Source: Acidobacterium capsulatum ATCC 51196 (GTDB taxonomy: Bacteria; Acidobacteriota; Terriglobia; Terriglobales; Acidobacteriaceae). From it: DNA of 64,000 nucleotides. A program made the position numbers and the translations under genes. This document shows positions 58,737-64,000 of the stretch, piece after piece. The notes beneath the pieces are model-generated. The model worked only from the letters and a program-made list of their open reading frames with translations. It ran no database searches and was not told the DNA's origin. Location: positions 496,001 through 560,000 of the forward strand of contig NC_012483.1 of NCBI RefSeq assembly GCF_000022565.1, written 5' to 3'. Each line of letters opens with the position of its first letter. Positions within the stretch are counted from its first letter, which is position 1.

Positions 58737-60644
58737 ATGAAACCATCTCCGGGAAGAGCGCTCACCTATGCCCTTCTGAGCGCCGCCATTCTTGCTGTGG
58801 GCGTGAATACATGGCTGGCCATTCGCGCAGTCGGCGTCATGGCCCGCAGCGAAGCATGGGTCGCGCGCACCTGGCAGGTCACGCACGCCGCGCAGACCGT
58901 CGTTACATCGATGCTGTCAGCCGAGAGCGGCGACCGTGGCTACCTCCTCACCGGAGACTCCCGCTACCTCGCCGCCTACGAAAAAGCCCGCCAGGTTCTG
59001 CCCGCCCAGATCAGCCATTTACAAGCACTGATGCCGCAGGATGCTGCGCAGCAGCAGCGTTTCGCCGAGATTCGCGCCCTGGTCGAAACTCGCATCGCCC
59101 TGCTGCAACAAGGCATCGAGCTTCGCCGCGAGGGCCAGGAAACAGGCTTGCAGGCCATCGTCGTCACCGGCACCGGTCAGGTGGAGATGGATCATCTCAG
59201 CGCCCTCATTGACTCCATCCAGACTGAAGAGAATCATCTGCTCGCCGGACGCGTTGCGCGCTCCCATCTGGCCCGCAGAAACGCCATCCTGACCATCTCG
59301 ATTGCGAGCCTGCTCAACCTGATTCTCATTCTGCTTGCGGTCTGGCGTTTCCAGCGCGAGCGTCTTCTGCGTGAATCTTCAGAGCTTTCCGCGCGCCGTC
59401 TGCAACGCCTGCAGGCCGTGGGAGAGGTGGGCCTCAGCCGCCTCACCGTCGCCGAACTCACCCAGGCGCTCATGCACCGGCTCCATTGGATCGTCGATGC
59501 CGATGTGGCGCTGCTCTGCCGCTACAACAACTGCTGCATTGAGGTCACCGCTACCAACGGATTCGACCTTCGCGACCCGGGCCCGTTTCCTCTTCCCGAG
59601 GATAGTCCGCTACGCCAGGCTGCCGAGCAGCAGCAGCCCGTGCAACTGGCCGAAGACTCCATTGACCTGCACCCTTTTACCGAACTGCACGGCAAGCTTC
59701 AGGCTCTGCAGGTTCTGCCGCTCTCCATCTCCGGCAATACCGGCGCGCTCTTTCTTGTGGGCCGCACCACGCTGGCGAACCGTCAGCCGTTTGATCAGGA
59801 GCTGCTCTCCGTCATCGCCGACCGCATCGCGCTTGCGATGGATAGAGCCCGCGCCTATGAGGCCGAACACGATGCCCGCCGCGCCGCCGAACAAAAGGCC
59901 GAAGAGGTCCGCATTCTCAACGAAGAGCTGGAAGAGCGCGTGCGCCAGCGCACCGCCGAGCTTGAGGCTGCCAATCGCGAGCTGGAAGCCTTCAGCTACT
60001 CCGTCTCGCACGATCTTCGCGCCCCGCTCCGCAGCGTCGATGGCTTCAGCCTGGCGCTCGTCGAGGACTACGGCTCCTCGCTCGACGCTGACGGGCGTGA
60101 TTATGTGCAGCGCATCCGCAAAGGCGTGCAGCGCATGGGCCAATTGATTGATTCCCTGCTGCAGCTCTCGCGCATCACCCGGGCCGATCTTGCCCGCGAA
60201 ACCTTTGACCTCAGCGAACTCGCCGAAGACGTGCTCGCCGATCTACGCGCCGCCCATCCCGAACGCAACATCATCACCGAGGTGCAGCCGGGCCTGACGA
60301 TCGAGGCGGATCCTCGCCTGCTGCGCGTCGCACTTGAAAATCTCTTCGGCAACGCCATCAAATTCAGCGCGCGCGTGCCCGAAGCCCGCATCGAGTTCGG
60401 CCAGGCAGCATCGGGGGAATACTACGTCCGTGACAACGGAGCAGGCTTTGACATGCAGTACGTCTCGAAGCTCTTCAATGCCTTCCAGCGTCTCCACGGA
60501 GATCGCGAATTTCTCGGTTCCGGCATCGGCCTCGCCACCGTTGCCCGCGTTATTCGCCGCCACGGCGGCAGCATTCGAGCCGAGGGCGAAATTGGCAAAG
60601 GCGCTGTCTTCTCGTTTACCTTAGGAGGAACATCGTATGCCTGA
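58737..60644 (+). CDS. Membrane sensor histidine kinase (CHASE3-GAF-HisKA-HATPase)
   Basis: About 635 residues. A first helix (ALTYALLSAAILAVGVNTWLA) and a second near residue 185 (AILTISIASLLNLILILLAVW) flank a CHASE3-type periplasmic domain (SAESGDRGYLLTGDSRYLAAY). A GAF domain, a coiled coil, HisKA with SVSHDLRAPLRSVDGF, and HATPase (NLFGNAIKFS, DNGAGFDM, GSGIGLATVARVIRRHGG) follow. The HisKA type is that of phytochrome-like kinases that pair with Rcp1-type receivers, which is what the next gene is. ATG 58737 is preferred; 58698 is possible. It overlaps the receiver gene by eight bases. Confidence 0.9.
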   Translation: MKPSPGRALTYALLSAAILAVGVNTWLAIRAVGVMARSEAWVARTWQVTHAAQTVVTSMLSAESGDRGYLLTGDSRYLAAYEKARQVLPAQISHLQALMPQDAAQQQRFAEIRALVETRIALLQQGIELRREGQETGLQAIVVTGTGQVEMDHLSALIDSIQTEENHLLAGRVARSHLARRNAILTISIASLLNLILILLAVWRFQRERLLRESSELSARRLQRLQAVGEVGLSRLTVAELTQALMHRLHWIVDADVALLCRYNNCCIEVTATNGFDLRDPGPFPLPEDSPLRQAAEQQQPVQLAEDSIDLHPFTELHGKLQALQVLPLSISGNTGALFLVGRTTLANRQPFDQELLSVIADRIALAMDRARAYEAEHDARRAAEQKAEEVRILNEELEERVRQRTAELEAANRELEAFSYSVSHDLRAPLRSVDGFSLALVEDYGSSLDADGRDYVQRIRKGVQRMGQLIDSLLQLSRITRADLARETFDLSELAEDVLADLRAAHPERNIITEVQPGLTIEADPRLLRVALENLFGNAIKFSARVPEARIEFGQAASGEYYVRDNGAGFDMQYVSKLFNAFQRLHGDREFLGSGIGLATVARVIRRHGGSIRAEGEIGKGAVFSFTLGGTSYA

Positions 60645-61074
60645 CTCCGCACGAATCATATTGCTGGTAGAAGACGATCCCGATCACGAGTTGCTGACCA
60701 TTCGCGCGCTCAAGAAGGCGAATGTCAACAACGCCATCCACGTCGCCCACGACGGCGAAGAGGCCACACGCTTTCTCTTCGGCCTCGATGGTGCCGAGCC
60801 CGAGCCGCTGCCGCAGGTCGTTCTGCTTGACCTTAAACTCCCCCGGGTCGACGGGCTTGAAGTCCTCCGCCGCATTCGCGAACATGAACGCACGCGTCTG
60901 CTTCCCGTTGTCGTTCTCACCTCTTCGGATGAAGAGAGCGATATCGTCCGCAGCTACAAACTCGGAGTGAACAGTTACATTCGCAAGCCCGTCAACTTCA
61001 ACGACTTTGCTGAAGCCACCCGGCAGCTTGGAATGTACTGGCTGGTGCTCAACGAATGTCCCCCGAGCTTCTGA
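60637..61074 (+). CDS. Rcp1-type single-domain response regulator
   Basis: 145 residues with the receiver pattern IILLVEDDPDHELLTIRAL, phospho-acceptor Asp in VVLLDLKLPRVDG, VVVLTSSDEESD and the Lys in SYIRKPVNFNDF. The length and the carboxyl helix (LGMYWLVLNECPP) match Rcp1, the partner of phytochrome-type kinases. TTAGGAGGAACATCGT before the ATG is an excellent ribosome-binding site. It overlaps both neighbours (8 and 19 bases), so the three signalling genes are one tight operon. Confidence 0.92.
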   Translation: MPDSARIILLVEDDPDHELLTIRALKKANVNNAIHVAHDGEEATRFLFGLDGAEPEPLPQVVLLDLKLPRVDGLEVLRRIREHERTRLLPVVVLTSSDEESDIVRSYKLGVNSYIRKPVNFNDFAEATRQLGMYWLVLNECPPSF

Positions 61075-62615
61075 ACAAAACCCGCATTCGCGTGCTGCTC
61101 GTCGAAGACAGCGAAGACGACGCTTTCCTGTTGCAGCGCCATCTGGCCCGCGTCGGCTTTGAGGCCAAGGTTCACCGTGTGGAAACCTTCGAGGGCATGC
61201 GCGCCGCGCTCACCGGGCCGCATCCGGCCTGGGATATCATTCTGGCCGATTACAACCTTCCCTCTTTCAGCGCGCCCGAGGCGTTGCGCCTCGTTCATAG
61301 CTTCGATCTTGACATTCCCTTCATCGTGCTCTCGGGCATTATCAGTGAAGAGACCGCCGTCACCGCCATGCGAGCCGGGGCCAACGACTACGTTTCCAAG
61401 CAGAATCTCGCCCGTCTCGGCCCAGCCATCCAGCGCGAACTGCGCGAGGCCATCCAGCGTCGCGAGCGCCGTGCGGCCGAGTCCGCCCTGCGCATCAGCG
61501 AGCGCCGCTTCCATCGCCTCGTCGAGGCCATGCCACTGGCCCTGCTCATCGCCGACGCCTCAGGCCGCGTGAGCTACTGCAATGCCAGTGTAGAAAAGCT
61601 CCTCGGATACTCCGAGCAGGAACTCCGCTCCGGCCGCATCACCATTGATGACATCTTTCCCCGCACCACCGAGATGACCATGCATCTGCTGCAGATGATC
61701 GCCTCTGGTCCTGAAGACACCATCGAGATCGAAGGCATCCGCAAAGACGGCGCGCCCGTGCCCATTCTGCTCGGTGCCGCCCTGCTCAATCCGGAGTCGC
61801 CGGCTGCCGAGCAGCAGATGGCCGCCTTTCTCGCCGATCTCACCGAGCAGAAGCACAGCCACGAAATCATGAAGCAGACCGAGAAACTCGCGGCCGCCGG
61901 CCGCCTCGCTGCTTCCATCGCGCATGAGATCAACAATCCGCTCGAAGCCGTCACCAACTGCCTCTATCTGCTGCAGCGCACCCGCCTCGAAGACCACGCC
62001 CGCGAATACATCACCCTGGCGCAAAACGAGCTGGAGCGCGTCGTTCACATCACCACGCAGACACTGCGCTTCTACCGCCAGAGCACGCGCCCCGTCGAGA
62101 TCGACATCGAAGAGCTCTTCGAGACCGTCCTGGCTCTCTATGACATCCGCATGCGGGCGCACAATGTGCAGGTCACGCGCGACTTCCGCGCCACCCGCTC
62201 CATCGTCGGCAATGATGGCGAAATCCGCCAGGTGCTCGCCAATCTCGTCAGCAACGCCATCGATGCCATGATGCAGCAGGAGAATGGCCGCCTGCTGCTG
62301 CGCACCACCGAGACCCGCCACTGGTCCACCGGCCGCGAAGGCATCGCCATCACCGTTGCCGACAACGGCAGCGGCATGGACCCCGTCGTCGCGCGCCGAA
62401 TCTTCGAGCCGTTCTACTCCACCAAGGGCATCACCGGCACCGGCCTCGGCCTTTGGGTCAGCCGTGAAATCATCACCAAGCATCACGGCGTCATTCAGCT
62501 CCACTCCCGCACCACCCCGCCCTCCGGCACGGTCTTCCGTCTCTTTCTACCCTTCGACACCGGCCTGCAACACAACTTCACCGCCAGCCAGAGCACCCAA
62601 ACGGCATCCTCCTGA
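61056..62615 (+). CDS. Receiver-PAS-histidine kinase hybrid
   Basis: 519 residues: an amino-terminal receiver (VLLVEDSEDDAFLLQ, Asp in IILADYNLPS, Lys in DYVSKQNL), a PAS domain (about 150-260), HisKA with SIAHEINNPLEAV, and HATPase (NLVSNAIDAM, DNGSGMDP, GTGLGLWVSREI). It is soluble. The receiver first in line suggests that it is controlled by phosphorylation from the kinase two genes upstream, making a relay. The output target is not in the operon. The ATG at 61056 lies within the preceding gene. Confidence 0.9.
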   Translation: MSPELLNKTRIRVLLVEDSEDDAFLLQRHLARVGFEAKVHRVETFEGMRAALTGPHPAWDIILADYNLPSFSAPEALRLVHSFDLDIPFIVLSGIISEETAVTAMRAGANDYVSKQNLARLGPAIQRELREAIQRRERRAAESALRISERRFHRLVEAMPLALLIADASGRVSYCNASVEKLLGYSEQELRSGRITIDDIFPRTTEMTMHLLQMIASGPEDTIEIEGIRKDGAPVPILLGAALLNPESPAAEQQMAAFLADLTEQKHSHEIMKQTEKLAAAGRLAASIAHEINNPLEAVTNCLYLLQRTRLEDHAREYITLAQNELERVVHITTQTLRFYRQSTRPVEIDIEELFETVLALYDIRMRAHNVQVTRDFRATRSIVGNDGEIRQVLANLVSNAIDAMMQQENGRLLLRTTETRHWSTGREGIAITVADNGSGMDPVVARRIFEPFYSTKGITGTGLGLWVSREIITKHHGVIQLHSRTTPPSGTVFRLFLPFDTGLQHNFTASQSTQTASS

Positions 62616-62732
62616 GGAACTCTCGTCCCGGCATAAGCGCCGCCCTCACGCGCTCCCGATAGCTTCCCATTGCACAACATTGCAATCTCGTCATACACAG
62701 AGCAAGCGGCGGCCATTTACTATGAATGCACT

Positions 62733-63800
62733 ATGTCCGAACAGATTCGCGTCGGAGTTGTCGGTTTTGGTTTAGCGGGCCGCATATTTCATACAGCGGT
62801 CATCGACGCTACCCCGGGCTTCAAGCTTCAGGGAATCGTCAAACCCACCGGAGACGAGGCAAAAGCCGCCTATCCCGGTGTGCCTTGCTATCGCACCATC
62901 GAAGAGATGTTCGCAGACACCAGCATTCGCCTGGTCGTGGTTGCGACTCCCAGTCACACTCACTTTGAAATCGCACAACGGTGTCTGCGCGAGCAGCGCC
63001 ATGTGATCATCGACAAGCCCTTCACGCTCACCTCGCAGGAAGCCTCCACCCTCATCGAGATGGCGCGCGAACGCAACCTCCTGCTCAGCGCCTATCAGAA
63101 TCGCCGCTGGGATGGTGATTTCAAGACCGTCCAGCAGATTGTTGCCGGCGGCGAACTCGGTCGCATCGTCAGCTACGCCTCCCACTTTGATCGCTTTCGC
63201 CCTGAGCCTCGACCTGGCGTCTGGCGCGAGAGCGGCGGCCCTGGCAGCGGCATCCTCTTTGACCTGGGAACACACCTGGTCGACCAGGCCACCACGCTCT
63301 TCGGCACACCCTCGCTCATCGACGCCACCGTTCGCATTGAGCGTGACGAAGGCCAGGCGGACGACTTCTTTGACATTCGTCTCACCTACCAGCAGCATCA
63401 CTGCCTCGTTGTTCGGCTCAGTGCCTCCACGCTGGCCCGTACGCCGGGTCCCCGCTTCCATCTCAACGGCACGCGCGGCAGCTTCGTCAAATACGGCCTC
63501 GATCCGCAGGAGGATCAGCTCAAAAGCGGCCTGCGCTTTGACGCTCCCGGCTTCGGTGAAGATCCCGAGTCTGCATGGGGCACCTTGCAGATTCTGGACG
63601 AGGCTCCACGCCGTATCGCCACCGAGCGGGGCGACTACCGGGCCTACTATGAGAATGTCAGGGATGCTTTGACTGGAAAAGCGCTGCTGGCAGTCACGCC
63701 GGTACAGGCCTGGCGCACGACCCGCCTGATTGAACTGGCGCGTAAGTCCAGCGCCGAACAACGCACCATCGCCGTCGACCTGCACGGCCAGCCCGAATAA
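62733..63800 (+). CDS. Gfo/Idh/MocA-family oxidoreductase
   Basis: 355 residues. The Rossmann NAD(P) site is VGVVGFGLAGRIFHTAVI, and VVVATPSHTHFEIAQRCLREQRHVIIDKPFTLT contains the family's (E/D)KP catalytic-region motif (DKP here). The carboxyl half has SHFDRFRPEPRPGVWRESGGPGSGILFDLGTHLVDQA, typical of this family. These enzymes oxidise sugars, cyclitols or biliverdin; the substrate is unknown. ATG 62733 starts just before the first beta strand. It is a single gene. Confidence 0.9.
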   Translation: MSEQIRVGVVGFGLAGRIFHTAVIDATPGFKLQGIVKPTGDEAKAAYPGVPCYRTIEEMFADTSIRLVVVATPSHTHFEIAQRCLREQRHVIIDKPFTLTSQEASTLIEMARERNLLLSAYQNRRWDGDFKTVQQIVAGGELGRIVSYASHFDRFRPEPRPGVWRESGGPGSGILFDLGTHLVDQATTLFGTPSLIDATVRIERDEGQADDFFDIRLTYQQHHCLVVRLSASTLARTPGPRFHLNGTRGSFVKYGLDPQEDQLKSGLRFDAPGFGEDPESAWGTLQILDEAPRRIATERGDYRAYYENVRDALTGKALLAVTPVQAWRTTRLIELARKSSAEQRTIAVDLHGQPE

Positions 63801-63830
63801 CCTTCACGGCCGGCCGCGGCCAGGTTCCAG

Positions 63831-64000
63831 TTACATGCCGCGGCTGGCTGAGGAGTGACGGCGCGAGCTGATGCCCAGCCCATGCAGTCGAACACGAGCC
63901 TGGCTCGCTTCCGGCGTCTGCGGATAGCGCGCAATCAAAGCCTTCAGATCGTGCACGCCCGATTCCCGCTCACCCAGCGCCAGCTCGGCATAGGCCTTGT
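63831..64000 (-). CDS. TPR-containing protein, 3' end only (YbgF/CpoB- or BamD-like)
   Basis: Only the last ~56 codons are in the window, with stop TAA at 63833-63831. They read a TPR unit, KAYAELALGERESGVHDLKA, then LIARYPQTPEASQARVRLHGLGI, and a basic Ser-rich tail (SSRRHSSASRGM). The Y-P-x-T/S-x-x-A pattern is typical of envelope TPR proteins such as CpoB/YbgF or BamD, but the amino part needed to decide is outside the window. Confidence 0.6.
   Translation of the reverse strand, partial: KAYAELALGERESGVHDLKALIARYPQTPEASQARVRLHGLGISSRRHSSASRGM

Overview
The window looks like chromosomal DNA of an acidobacterium (class Terriglobia, close to Acidobacterium, Edaphobacter or Granulicella). This is inferred from protein style and gene content: GC-rich housekeeping genes, a BNR-repeat/sortilin-like secreted protein, a CIO-type cytochrome bd, clustered universal stress proteins, PdxS/PdxT vitamin B6 synthesis, and an FNR-like regulator with a C-x2-C-x8-C amino terminus. 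No species is certain from the sequence alone.

Region by region. 1-6.7 kb is an accessory, visibly less GC-rich signalling block: an ECF sigma factor (cut by the window edge), a five-PAS histidine kinase, two FixJ-like response regulators and an IS3-family insertion next to tRNA-Asn. 6.7-21.3 kb is mixed core: HAD phosphatase, tRNA-Leu, secG, two diguanylate cyclases, an orphan oxidase subunit III, pdxT/pdxS, a ClC chloride protein, a thioesterase, miaB, a bifunctional nuclease, and a flippase with a glycosyltransferase. 21.4-38.4 kb is a respiratory and stress island (below). 38.5-48.6 kb holds an M16 peptidase, tRNA-Arg, a rhodanese/TlpA pair, cyclopropane fatty acid synthase, a large BNR protein and TonB. 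48.9-54.8 kb is core: ileS-lspA-dnaX-ybaB. 54.9-62.6 kb has a lone receiver, an ABC transporter with a fused double permease, and a kinase/receiver/receiver-kinase module. The end carries a Gfo/Idh/MocA oxidoreductase and the tail of a TPR protein.

The most interesting part is 21.4-38.4 kb. Five successive minus-strand transcription units each have a CRP/FNR-type palindrome (TGTGA-N6-TCACA or close) upstream: cydAB; a universal-stress cluster; a decaheme cytochrome / MtrB-like barrel / monoheme cytochrome / NapC-like cytochrome operon; another universal stress gene; and a phosphate acyltransferase. In their midst, on the plus strand, lies the likely controller: a STAS protein, a CRP/FNR regulator whose recognition helix is of the CRP kind, and a sigma-54 enhancer-binding protein. 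A near-consensus sigma-54 promoter precedes the STAS gene, and two identical-arm palindromes sit 135-153 bp upstream of its predicted start site, where enhancer sites belong.

I read the island as a two-tier switch: a PAS/GAF sensor activates a sigma-54 promoter, which raises an FNR-like regulator, which turns on high-affinity oxygen respiration, stress proteins, acyl-phosphate metabolism and a porin-cytochrome conduit able to pass electrons across the outer membrane. The gene identities are well supported by motifs. The regulatory wiring is inference from sites seen in the DNA.
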